Assembly: GCA_037074615.1 (NCBI GenBank)
Contig: CM073545.1
Location: 19,734,001 to 19,798,000 of the forward strand
Length of the DNA stretch: 64,000 nucleotides
Reading direction: 5' to 3'
Source: Leucaena leucocephala
Taxonomy: Eukaryota; Streptophyta; Magnoliopsida; Fabales; Fabaceae
Position numbers and translations under genes: made by a program. Below are positions 37,562-49,300 of this stretch, one piece after another. Within the stretch, counting starts at the first letter, position 1; the number at the start of each line of letters is the position of its first letter. A model generated the notes under the pieces. It had not been told where the DNA came from. It saw only the letters and a program-made list of their open reading frames with translations, and did not search any database.

Positions 37562-38738
37562 ACATTGTAATTTCTTGAAGCAATGGCTTTCTCTTTCTCT
37601 TTATAGAAGAAAACACCCAACGAATGAAGTCATCATTTTCCCGTAATTGTTAATTATTATTATTATTGTAATATATATGTATGAACAGCACGTTACAAAT
37701 GAGTGAGATTTCATGATTTTCTTTACGCTTCTCCGCCAAATCAAGTTGTGATCAGCAACAAGCAAGGCATGGTATGCGTGAGGGGGTATGCTGATTTGGA
37801 ATTGGAACGAGATCGACAAAAAGATACGAGTAATGCATTCTTTTATATATGATTTCATGAGACATTACGTGGAATCCCTCTAACCCCACCCCGCCTGACC
37901 CAATCATTGGACCATTACGTGTTCGGCTTCAAATTTAAACAACTAACTAAATCATGATATACACGTGCGTGTATATCATTGGATGGGTTTGGGTTACAAA
38001 CTCATGGAGGCGTAAATGTTACGAATTCATTGAAAATCCAGATATTCCCGTTCAAATTTTGTCACAACTTGTCTTCTCATATTCAGTTAGTAGTAAAAAC
38101 TGCCGGCTCCAACGAAATCACGGCGGCTTAGGCTGGAGCAAGTTATAAGAAAATGTCATTTCTAGTTAATTTGCTGTACCAAACAAATTAACTCCTTTAC
38201 GCCACTAGGAATATAATAATCACCTTTGCAACCATGGGAAAACACCTGTTTATATAAGTGATAGGAACATAATTACGTGAGCGCGCGCACAAGCTCAAAT
38301 AATTTTTTAAACATTTTAGAACTTAAGACGCCTCTCAAAAAGGGGGGAAATTAAAGCAAAGCAGATTTATTATATGATAAAATCGCATAACTTCCCGCTT
38401 CCTAAGGAGCTGTAGTTGATATCCTTAATTTTGTAGAAAAATGTGTGATTTTTTAATTTCACCTATTACCGAAAAGCACGCCAACTTAGTGTGATAAGGA
38501 GAGATAGAATTGAAAAAGGGGAACCACATCTTTATCCTATGTTTAAGATTAAATAGTATTATCCTAGGGATGTGAATTTCAATAGTATTAGGTTTTAGGA
38601 ATGTGAAATTAAAAGGAGTCTCGAAAAGATTGGTCGTTTGACCGGAATATTAAGGTTTCGTTGATCGGCATGTACTATTGAATATTGGGGGAAAGAAAGA
38701 TAAGGAAGGCCAACGGGTTCCATTCATTTTAAAATCCT

Positions 38739-38753
38739 GGGGGGGGGGGGGGG
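38739..38753. repeat. Homopolymeric G tract (15 G)
   Basis: The longest of the G tracts in this window, followed by cgcgtaaggcg. Confidence 0.9.
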
Positions 38754-39686
38754 CGCGTAAGGCGACTTTGAAATCCCAACTTTAGGTGGATTTGATCCTC
38801 TCTGACTTGCTTACTCTCCCATATAATATGGTTTTTGCCCTGTTCACGCGTACTCAGTATAATAATCGAATTCCATTCCGTTGTTTAACCTGGACTTGTC
38901 AACTACTAATTAAGTGAATGACACGTGTTTTTCTATGCGAAAGAGATAAGGGACACAGTTTTATCATCTCAAGCATGAACAATTTATATAAAATATCTCT
39001 CCTAAAAAAATATAGTCTATTCAAGTGCATCACTGTTGTTATCTTTTCCCCTCTTGAGATCACGCCTCATTTCATTAACACACAATCACATCTTCACGTC
39101 TCACGCATGGGTCCATTATCCTTTAATTTGTTCTTGCAACTTCATCATATTAGAGTTGATGCCTTTTTGTCTGAATCTGTGATGTTATTTGCGGGGCGTG
39201 TCCCTGCGCGCCACTTTATTTTCTTATTTATCGAATAAGTAATTTATCAATATTCAATTTTTCTTCCTACAAATTTAATAATTTAAATTTGCTGCACAAA
39301 CTGTGACATAAATAAACTACGAGTGTTATCATACCATGACATATTCTGTTTATTCCCTAGTTAGTTACATATAAACATAATTAAATAGGATTAATTTGTT
39401 ACGCAATTTTAAAAAGTGCACTCGTCAATCAACTAGTCTCAGTTTAATTTTTACAGAATTTTGTAATTTCTAGTTAATCTCAGCATTATTTTCCTCATCC
39501 TCTCGATGCTGAGAACGACAAGAATGGATAAATCAAAGGCAGGGGGCCATATTAATAGGATGAGTAAAATTGCTCTTAGAAAAAGAAGACAATCTCAACC
39601 GTTGATAGGTAAGGCCAGGTAGATTGGGCCAATAACTCAGCTAGGTTTTTGGGGCAGTGAATGGTAGCTTAGCGAGGAATCTGACC

Positions 39687-39734
39687 GCTGCCCGAAGTCA
39701 GTCTTAGTAGTTGCTCATCACTGACACGGGCAGC
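39687..39734. other. Inverted repeat (potential hairpin) upstream of the XBAT31-like gene
   Basis: The arms gctgcccgaagtcagt (39687-39702) and actgacacgggcagc (39720-39734) can pair as 7 bp, a small internal mismatch and 6 bp, around a 17-nt loop. It lies about 215 bp before the start codon. It could be in the leader or the promoter. Confidence 0.5.
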
Positions 39735-39947
39735 TAGCGCTCTCTCATTTTCGTGCAGGTCCAGGGGCTTGTCCTTTCTCTCTCTAGATGCTCTCTCTCT
39801 CTACCTCACATTGTCTCACTTCTCCAACTTAAATGTGAACTTTATTTATAACATTGAGCGATCGAGGCCACCTTCTCTGAGGGAGGTGGCACTGGCTTGA
39901 GGTGTGGCACCTCTCTGAAGGAGAAGATATACCAAAGAGAGAAAAGG

Positions 39948-42547
39948 ATGGGCCAAGGTCTGAGCTGCGCAGGGAGCAATGAACATGGCCTCTTCACTGC
40001 GGTACAGCACGGAGATATCGCCACTGTCAGAAATCTCTTGCGGAGAGACCCAACTATCGTGCACCACACTACCGTCTACGATCGCCATTCTGCCCTTCAT
40101 ATAGCCGCTGCTAATGGCCAGACCGAGGTGGGTTTTTCTTCTCTTCCTTCCTAACCAATTCAATTTTTGGAGGCATTTGGTGATTATGTGGTAGGTCATT
40201 CTGGGATTTTCGTTTATAGGCCTATTACAGGTGTTAATCATTAACATTTTCTTGGTGTTGATTTGATGGGCTTTGTGTCTTTTGGGCGAGTTGCAGATTC
40301 TGTCTTTGCTTTTAGATGGATCTGTTAATCCAGACGCCTTGAATCGTCAAAAGCAGGTAATTCCGCGTCTATTGCTCCCATTTTACCTCATCTTTTTAGA
40401 GTGAATGTGATTCCTTTTCCTTCAAATTTTGCCGCTCTTATCCTTTATTTCACTTTAAACGTTCCAGACCCCGCTCATGTTGGCTGCAATGAACGGAAAG
40501 ATCGCCTGCGTCAAAAAACTCCTTGAAGTTGGAGCTAATGTAGGTGAAGTTGCCCATGATTCATTGCATCCGCTGATTCATCAAGAATGATTATACGAAT
40601 CAGTCACGTTTGCGTGTATTTTCATTCGTTAATTTCTCAGGTATTGATGTTTGATTCGCTTTACGGTAGAACCTGCCTGCACTTCGCAGCCTACTATGGT
40701 CATTCTTCTTGCCTTGAAGCAATTCTTTCTGCGGCACAATCTAGTCCAGTAGCTGCTTCTTGGTCGGTGCTCTCGGTTTAAGCATCAATTTGTCCCGGCC
40801 TTCGTTCAGGTTGTTAGTTTCTGATTGTGCCTTATACTGGGATCGATTGCAGGGGATTTGCTCGGTTTGTGAATATTAGGGATGGTAGAGGAGCGACGCC
40901 ATTGCACTTGGCTGCCCGCCAGAGACGGCCTCAATGTGTGCATATTCTATTAGACAATGGAGCTCTTGTCTGTGCTTCAACAGGCGGATATGGGTAATGA
41001 TTCACAAAATTTTTATGATAATTTTGATTTTGAATTTCAATATGATAAAGTTTGCGAATTAATGAATCACTACTTGCAGCTGTCCTGGGAGCACTCCTCT
41101 TCATTTAGCTGCCAGAGGGGGATCTCTGGATTGCATCCGTGAACTGTTGGCATGGGGTGCAGATCGTCTCCAACGGGATGCTTCAGGGTATAGTGTAGTT
41201 TCTTAATACAAATTCTCATTATTTAGGGAAGTAGATCTCATAGACCGTGAAGCTTATTGGCATGTCCAAACTTCATTCTCCTGTCGAATAATTTTATGTG
41301 GCTTATTGGATCATTTATTGTCATGGTAATAATAATAATTGTATTGTAAGTTTTTTTTTAGGAAATTCTAATAAGGTAATTTCATTACTTATTTTGATGG
41401 GACCTCTGAATCCTCTGATCGTTTTATTTCACGATTTACCACTTTACAAGTTTAGGAGTAACTTTGATTATTTTAAGAACTACCATCCATAATCGTAATA
41501 GATTCATAACATTCCACGAGTCATCTATTTCCCAACTTTAGTTCTTAGATCCCTGGACATGCCGTCATGTTGTACAGTGTGTTTATGCAGGCGGATACCA
41601 TATGTAGTTGCTCTGAAGCACAAGCATGGAGCATGTGCAGCATTGTTAAATCCTACATCTGCTGAACCTCTTGTCTGGCCTTCACCTTTGAAGTTCATCA
41701 GTGAACTTAATCCAGATGCCAAAGCGTTATTAGAACGGGCCTTGATGGACTCAAACAGGGAAAGAGAGAAAAATATATTGAATGGAAGCGCTTACTCTCT
41801 TCCATCTCCATCACATTCTGATAATGGGTTAGATGACAGTATCTCTGAGGTAATTTAACACCCCTCTCCATTTATACAAACTTCTTGATATTTCTTATGT
41901 ATGGTATTGAACTTGATCAAAATATGCCTCCGATCAATTATATTTAATGTGGCCATTAATACTCGACTCGTTAATTTCTTTCTCTTTTATATTGGCTGAT
42001 GTTCTGGATTGTGAGCATTCTATTAGAACTTATCTTTAACAATGACCTTTGTACTTTTACATGTTCATCTTCTGTAAGATGTTTACACAAATCCAATGAA
42101 AGAAGGGGCATGCCCATAGTTTAAGGTTTGAATCGCTATTTATTCGTTGTGTTAATGCAGGCCAGCGAGACGGAACTGTGCTGCATCTGCTTTGAGCAGG
42201 TGTGCACAATTGAAGTCCTGAACTGTGGCCACCAGATGTGTGCACAATGCACTTTAGCCCTCTGTTGCCACAACAAGCCTAATCCTGCTACTGCTTGCCT
42301 TACTCCTCCAGTCTGTCCATTTTGCCGAAGCACCATAGCCAGACTGGTGGTTGTGAAGATCGAGAGTCACGAGGACACAGATGTAGAAGCAGGGGATGTC
42401 AGTTCTTCAAAGTTAAGCAAGTTAAAGAAAGCCCGAAACTTGAATGAAGGCAGCAGCAACAGCTTCAAGGGACTATCATTCGGAAAGATGAGCGGACGCA
42501 GCTCTGGAAGGATTGCTGCGGAAAATGAGGGGGTTGATAAAGAGTGA
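39948..42547 (+). CDS. XBAT31: Ankyrin-repeat RING E3 ubiquitin ligase, XBAT31 type
   Basis: The CDS is join(39948..40127, 40297..40356, 40468..40539, 40641..40762, 40853..40993, 41080..41187, 41591..41849, 42161..42547), 442 residues. All introns are GT-AG and the joined frame is open. The N-terminus MGQGLSC is a good N-myristoylation plus palmitoylation signal, so membrane attachment is likely. Ankyrin repeats span about residues 10-230 (e.g. HSALHIAAANGQTE, TPLMLAAMNGK, TPLHLAARQRRP, TPLHLAARGGS). The RING finger begins near 321 (CCICFEQVCTIEVLNCGHQM) with C3HC4 spacing and ends at CPFCRS. The tail GKMSGRSSGRIAAENE is typical of XBAT31. The family (rice XB3) ubiquitinates partners bound by the ankyrin repeats; XBAT31 has been linked to light and temperature control of growth in Arabidopsis. 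Exons 2 and 3 are only 60 and 72 nt, matching single ankyrin units. Confidence 0.94.
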
Positions 42548-45500
42548 GCGATGCCTCCTTTTGCTTGTGTTGGTTAGTAATATCATATGGACAAGGTAAA
42601 GTAACCTGCTTAAGAGGCAAAACTAAAGGGAAGTTGAAGGAGAATTAATGGAGAAGCAAAGCGCATATAAAATCCATCTATTAAGTAGTTTTGGTAAATA
42701 AGCAAAGTGAGTTAAAAGTTGCATCTGCATGTTAGGTATTGTGGTTGTGGGGGGCGTGTCATGTAATATTATTACTTGAGAATGAAGAAGCATCGTCCGC
42801 CCGGGATGAATCAGGGCGTCTATAATATACGTAAATTGTGTAAAGTGAGATTCTTGTTCTCGAAAGTAGAATTGAAGATTATTTTGGTGTTGGCTTCATT
42901 TTGAGGATGTTAGTGCAGTTTTCTCGGGGAAGAGTCAGGGCCACCAGGGTAAATAGGACATAGTTCGATGTTCTTCCCCCACCGAATACTTTTATATTTG
43001 CATGAAGGAGAGAACAATTACCCTTCTGATGAAATGTATAATTAAGTTGGTTTTTTAATTTATCTGTTGTACCCGAGTGAGGAATAAAATACGGTAGAGA
43101 AAGGCCCTGCTTGCTGTTGCTCGGCATGTGATCGTGTCTCCCTTGGTTGAATAGTTTTTGTTTTGTGCTTTCCCATGAGATTTTTATAACACAAAATCAC
43201 TGGGATCCAGACAGAATCAGACGATCTGACGAATGTCGACACGTAGAAATATCAAAGATCCAATGGATGTATGTGGCCTTAATGCTAAAACTCAAATCTC
43301 GTGTTTGATGTACCAAATTGTACCAACCAGGGTTGGGTGGCAGGTTTTTTAATAGGTGAAAGAGCCTGAAAGGGACAGGTAAGCGAAGCAGGGGATCTGA
43401 ATAATGTAATATTTCGAAATATTGTTAATCTGAGAGAAAAAGATAAAAGGAAAAAGTATGAAATATTTGGATGCATGATGAGGGATATGATTCAAAAGCG
43501 AGTGATAGATGAAGATGAGAGGGATAGACTTGTGCGCATATAAATGGAAGGACAAGTGGAGGGATGGGTCCGATGAGGTAGCGTTTGACTTGTGCATTGA
43601 GGGCTACGTCTCAACCATCAATTCAAGTACATTTGGAGGTCAGTGCAAAAGTTTTCCATTTTCGTTCACTCACGGGTAATCTTTTAGGCTCGTCACGTAA
43701 CTCATCAATCAACAATCATCACCTCTGCCGACGAGTGAGACGAGAATGAGTCTGGGGAAATGGGGGGCTGCTTGCTGTGTATGATAAGCAAATTAAAGTC
43801 CAACATTATCGGTTTTCTTGTAACTTCCCCAATCAAACTCCTTCCATTTCAAGATTCATTCACAGCAACACCCTCCCCAACGCCTCAGTTTCATAACAAG
43901 TGGTAGCATACGTGTGATAATTTCGTGCACTGTATCTTGTCGTTACACTCAATTGATAAGATACAATCATTATGATAAGCAATGCGAGAGTGGAGTGAAG
44001 TTTTTGTGGTTTATCCGTTGATGAGGAAATAGGAAGATGACACGTATTTGAAATGGATAAAAACAACAGCACTAGAATTACATATTATACATGAATTTAG
44101 TTGGTAAAAATAAAAACATATTACTATTTAGACTGTGTTTAATCTCTAATGAGTAGTATTTTATTTTGATTACAGTATCCGAAAATTTTATCTTATTCTT
44201 AGATCATAGATAAGTCTAACATTTTTTTAAAATTCCTATAAAATAAATAGCACTAGAATTAGAATATCTAAAAGATGGCTGTGGGAGATATACATAATTT
44301 GAAGGAAGTAGGAACATATATCGTAATATAAAGTTTCAGCTTCGGAAGCGGACAGCATAAACTAATCCATCAGGTCAGTGTCAGATGAGGAAATGTATCA
44401 GTTCCTTTGTGGACAAAAAAAGGAATCATGTCACCTCTCATTCGGGGAACAATCTCCTTAATTACATCTCTCCCTCCAGTACATAGCATAAAGCAAAACC
44501 TACTTTTCCCTCTTATTTTCTTTTCTGCCTTCCCGATTATGCCTCCAAATTTTTTTGATCGGACATCAATCTCGAAAAAAAAAACCATGGGATTCTGAAA
44601 AGCTCCAGCTATCAGTCTATCATCTTCCTTCAAAATATTGCCCCGCCCTCCACGCTTGAAATGAATTTCTTTTTCATGTTTTGCTTTCTTCTTCTCAATC
44701 CATATATAACCAATTTGCTCCCTCTTGATTTCAAAATAAACCAAGATTCTTGGATGTATATCATTATCTGTATAAATAATAAAAGAAGGGATTTTTGTCA
44801 TGATCATGAAAAGATATATATGTAAAAAAAAAAAAGGCCCCGCTTGTTATCTCGGATGACAGATTAAATATAACTTTTGTTGAAGTAAGCTACTGAACAA
44901 AGCCCTGTAAAAGTCTTGAATCTTTTATTTTTTTTTAAATAAAGAATATGGACTGTATTACAAATTGTTGTAAGAGTACATCGATGACTTTGTAGTCTAA
45001 TGGCAAGAAAATTCTCCTAATAAATAAGAGATTGTGTTGAATTCTATTTATAATTTTAGGCTATTAGTGTTTGTCTACCTACTAATTAAAAAATATATAT
45101 ATTAGAAGAGTATTGTCTGAATTATAAAAAATAAAAAACAGTACTCTTTGATCAACTTTATTGATTAAATTATTATACTGGTGGTGCTTGGAAGAGTGTT
45201 ATGATGAGGAAAGGAAAAGGGAGTGGTGAAAGTGATGAGTGATATGGCTTCTGCAGTATGTGAAAGTGAGATTCCAAAACAAAAACATGACACATGCATG
45301 TATATAGCCTCTGCAACTTCAACTCCTCTCTTCTCTTTTCATTCATACGCAATGGCCCATCAACTAAACAACAACCGGTTCCCTTAATGAATTATTTATT
45401 TGGTCCTTTCTGTTGTGTTCAATTTAGCAGCTTTATATTGATTTATTGTTTCAACTACCCCAAAATGCCACTTGATGGCCCATTGCATGTACCATTTTTA

Positions 45501-47476
45501 TCCTTCTCTTCATCTTCCATGCACCACCCAGTAATTCATTATAACATTTTCTGCTCTCTGCCCTGCCTTGGAAAATTAAATGGTATATTTGGCCAGCAAA
45601 ATGAAATGATTTATTGGAACTGATACTGATATTATTAAATGCCGATCTAACACATAGCCATATGCATTAGCTACAAAAAGACAACTTCCAGCAGACGAAA
45701 ATGGGGGTATATTCTGTAGTGGCGTCAGAATATCACATGACCTTTCTCAGTTTTTGCAAATTGCTTCACAGAGCCAACAATAACAGGCAAATTATTGCGT
45801 CCTTTGATGCAGGTACAGGGATTTTTCAGAACCAGAAGGGGGAATTTTTTTTTACCTCAAACGCCTATCCAGTTGTTACAAAAAATATTTACGGATTTCT
45901 CAGACTGTATCTGACGATGATAGTGTCGGAGAAGACGGTGAAGAAGCAGTGTGAGTCAAGTGTTGATGTTACGTTGCATGATGTTGACACTCCAATTATT
46001 GGGGTCTTTAGCAAACCCAATCCTAGAATTCAGCGGGAGTAAACTGTAATATAGAAACCAGAGAGGGCAGCCTCAAGATCACTATCGCCAAATCAATGGC
46101 AGAGAAGAATGGTTCAATCACTCTGGGAAGGATCCAAGGTCATATAGAAGACAAGAGAAAATAACAAGGATGGGATCAAAATGTAGACCCATGAAGAGAG
46201 AACCACGGAGGAATAAAAATAAAAGAAATGAAGGGTAAAGTCAAAAGAATAGCTGAGGAGGGAGGGTTAGGGAGGACAATGATGGAGGGTGCAGTGGTTG
46301 AAATGTTTTTTTTGTGCAGAAGGGCACCTCATATATGTCAGATGCCACTCACTCAAGGAACGAAGGGTCATTTCTTGGACGTAAACTCTTTGCATAGACA
46401 ATTCAGTTTGATGCATCATTGGCATGGGCGGTGAATTTAGCCATCAGCGTGCCGGGAGCTTCCATCTTTTTACTGTTTTCCTCTTTTTCTGAAATTTAAT
46501 TTAAATCAATTACTTGTTACAGTCTATGTCTGCAAAGTCTCTCTTTCTCTCCATGGTGGGGACTTGCTTCTCTCTGGCCCTCCTGCGCTGAGTTAATTAT
46601 AGCGTCTTTGCACTAAACCTTCACAAATCGCCATTCGAATGCCCTTGTTCCAAAACAAGTACTTAGAGCATTGTTTTCAGATCTGGAAGTTAATTATGAC
46701 TCCACCTGAACAACGGCCACGCACATCAAGCAAGCGTCTCGTCTCTTCACTCATATAGTTCATTAATTATTATTCAATAAAAGACATACATTTTAAGTTA
46801 ATATATGTAAAGAAGAAAGATATATTAGACACGTGATTACAACTTTTTTTTCCCTGGGTATCTTTCTATTGCATTGCATATTTGAGACATTGTCACACGC
46901 TAAATGCATGTACCTCTTTTACCAAGAATTTTAACCTTGATTTGTCACATTTCTTCCACTAAACCCCAACCCTTTTGTTAGCTATTATTTATTCATACTC
47001 AGGAGAAAAGGTATCTATATGGAATTGTACACTGGGTGTAAGAATAAGGAGGATCCTGAGAGAAGTCACAAAAGAGGAAATTGAACAAGCACAGGCATTC
47101 AAAAGATCCTGTTTCACTTCCAAAAGTAGCTTCGCTGATGGTCAGCGTCCATGGCATGTTTAGCCTTTAGGACTTAGGTCGTGTTTTGGGGGCCACTTTT
47201 CTTTTTTGATAAAAAAAAAAGGGGAGCCACTTAATAGATGAAGAGGGCTTATAACCCCTAGCTTAAAAAAAACACTACAGAGTAGAGAGTGTCAGTGGAG
47301 CCCCGATAAGCAAATGGTTCGGTAACTAAAACTTCAATATCAAAGGGAGGCCCACCAAAGAACCGGAAAGTCATGCCAAAGCCCATGCCCATGGGCTATG
47401 ACCAAGTGAGAATTGGAGCCTGCTTTTCTGGTCACATGGACTGCATTGGACCACAAAGGCAGGGAAGAAGCAAGTT
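42548..47476. other. Intergenic region, no recognisable gene
   Basis: The XBAT31 3' UTR probably extends a few hundred bases. After that there is AT-rich DNA with scattered frames, including a 145-codon minus-strand frame (44370-44807) and a 113-codon plus frame (45701-46042). Neither has a domain, splice partners or family resemblance that I recognise, so I do not call them genes. Confidence 0.45.
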
Positions 47477-47490
47477 AAAAACTACTGGTT

Positions 47491-47679
47491 CAGAACCAAC
47501 GGGAATTGATCTGAGTGATAAGCGGCTCGGTATCGCTTAAGCGAGGTCTCGAGTTCGAGCCTTGGCGTATGCAGAAAATCCCTGTTAGGAGACTCACCCA
47601 TTATAACCAGGTGCGCGACGCGGGTCAGATCCAGATGTAATCAGGGCAAAGCTCCGGTGAACTGGGTGGGTAACAAAAA
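47491..47679 (+). mobile_element. tRNA-derived SINE, best-preserved copy
   Basis: A 189-bp body with an A-box-like 'aagcggctcggtatcg', a B-box 'gagttcgagcc', the family-specific 'ggagactcaccc' and an A-rich end. Target-site duplications are aaaaactactggtt (47477-47490) and aaaaactactagtt (47680-47693), 13 of 14 identical. This copy is the best source for the family consensus. Confidence 0.88.
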
Positions 47680-47683
47680 AAAA

Positions 47684-48700
47684 ACTACTAGTTTGGATGA
47701 AGTAGGAGGTGTATCACTAATAGTTATAAATTAGGGGTGTGCATGGGCAGAGCTGGGCAGGGCAACCCCCTGCCCGGTGCCCTGCCCGAAAAAAGCATGG
47801 GCTGCATTTTGCAGCCCGATGCCCAGCCCTGCCCGGTAAAAGCCCTAACCATTTTGGGCTGGGCATAGATGGGCTGGGCACGCCCAAATCATGATACCCT
47901 GCTCATATCGTGGGAAAAATCTACAATTATGAACTTCTAAAATAATATCATATTCATATGTCTTCAAGAGTTAAATAATATCTATAATCCACTAAGAATA
48001 AAGTAACAAAAAGATAGTAATTAAAGTTTTGAAATCCATTACATATACAAAAAAAGCCTTGAAGTTTAAGTAGTTTACAATTATAACTTTGCATAAATCT
48101 CTCTAAAATTGACAAAGATGAAGCATCTAGAAAAAAATATGACGGTTAGCAAATTTTAAAAAAAATAAAAAAAAATCAATTTAGTTATAAATTTTAAAGG
48201 ATGTAATTATCTACTTGACTACTCATGTTTATAAAATTACCCTTTAGTCACTAGTATCTATCATATTCGTTCTATGTGAAATAATGTAATCTACAAATTT
48301 TGATATATAAAAAGATAATCAACTGGGCAGGGCCAAATGGGCAGGGCAGCAACCCCTGCCCTATGCCCTGCCCTGCCCGAAATTGCCCATTTTACACTGG
48401 CTGGGTAGGGCATTTTTTGTGCGGGCTAGGGCAGGCTCACTGGGCCATGGGCATCTTGCACACCCCTATTATAAATGTTTGCTTACTCACTATTCTTTTA
48501 CTTTATTATTGTTATAGTCTCGCCTAAGATAATATATCACAAGGTTTTGATATTAAGAGGGGTGGATGTCCTCAATAACTCGGAGATCCAGTCCAAGATG
48601 TCTATAGAACTTATCTTTTCCAAGGATTTACAACTATCTCTCATTTGGACTTACCTTTGCCTTAAAGATCCAGTTCTCATGAAAGTGGGGTTGTGGGGTG
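47684..48700 (+). repeat. Tandem repeat, copy 1 (split by a hAT MITE)
   Basis: Sequence 47684-47731 joined to 48469-48700 matches copy 2 (48713-48990) throughout. Shared landmarks are 'gtttggatgaagt', 'agttataaat', 'tatagtctcgc', 'aagatgtctatagaact' and 'tctcatgaaa'. The unit is about 280 bp and of unknown origin; the two frames it carries are not protein-like. Confidence 0.8.
47732..48468. mobile_element. hAT-family MITE with perfect 8-bp target-site duplication
   Basis: This 737-bp element has termini taggggtgtgca and tgcacacccct-a, an inverted pair. It is flanked on both sides by ttataaat (47724-47731 and 48469-48476). The ends carry subterminal GGGCAGGGC / GCCCTGCCC repeats in both orientations, giving strong foldback potential, while the middle is AT-rich. 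There is no transposase, so it must have been moved by a hAT enzyme encoded elsewhere. The tandem-repeat partner at about 48750 preserves the empty site. Confidence 0.9.
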
Positions 48701-48712
48701 GGGTGGGGATTC

Positions 48713-48990
48713 TCACTGGTTTGGATGAAGTTGAAGGTGTGTTACTCATAGTTATAAATATCTTCTTACTCACTCTTCTATTACTTTATCACTGTTATAG
48801 TCTCGCTTAAGATAATGTATCACAAGGCTCTGATACCAAGAGAGGTAGATCCTCTCAAGAACTTTGAGATCCAATTCAAGATGTCTATAGAACTAATATT
48901 TTGCAAAGACTTACGACTACCTCTACTTATGGCTTACCTTTACTTTAAATGTCCATTTCTCATGAAACTGGGCCAACGTGATGGGCTTGA
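48713..48990 (+). repeat. Tandem repeat, copy 2 (intact)
   Basis: The uninterrupted partner of 47684-48700. It reads continuously through 'agttataaatatcttctt' where copy 1 holds the hAT MITE. Confidence 0.8.
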
Positions 48991-49114
48991 TGAATAAAAT
49001 CATGTGGCCTAAACTGATGGATCAGTATCTGGGCCTGACCTAGTTGACTGGGCATCACACCTAGCTTCAATCTCAACCACCCATTGTCAACTGACAAATT
49101 GCTAACTAAAGTTA

Positions 49115-49300
49115 GTTAAATTAATAAGGAGTTAGCTCATAACCTACAAGATCATGAGTTCAAATCCTATTATCGATGTGAGGATCTTGTTGATAAAAGA
49201 TATGTAAATACCTTTATAAGTACTCTTTAAGCCTAGAGACATGCTCTAACCCCGATAAACCCCCACGATCCAACTCACATAAACTTTATATAAAAAAAAC
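49115..49300 (+). mobile_element. Possible second type of tRNA-derived SINE
   Basis: A tRNA-like head has an A-box-like 'ttagctcataacc' and a B-box-like 'gagttcaaatcc' 34 bp apart, followed by a unique body and an A-run near 49293-49300. Target-site duplications could not be established, and no second copy is seen in this window. Confidence 0.4.

Larger units (their letters stand above)
32421..39686. other. Long intergenic region without a recognisable gene
   Basis: More than 7 kb of mostly AT-rich DNA. Simple repeats are a TTC tract (35250-35275), an A run followed by a TA run (35629-35674) and three G tracts listed separately. A minus-strand frame of 71 codons (34972-35187) is Arg/Pro-rich, but I see no known peptide motif. 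No RNA gene was recognised. Confidence 0.45.

Noticed and set aside
44370..44807. A 145-codon minus-strand frame as a possible hypothetical gene
   Set aside because: Lys/Ile-rich without a domain, in AT-rich DNA and with no TATA box or splice signals in context; chance is the simpler explanation.
45701..46042. A 113-codon plus-strand frame
   Set aside because: No family resemblance, and it contains a translated T-run; not supported as a gene.
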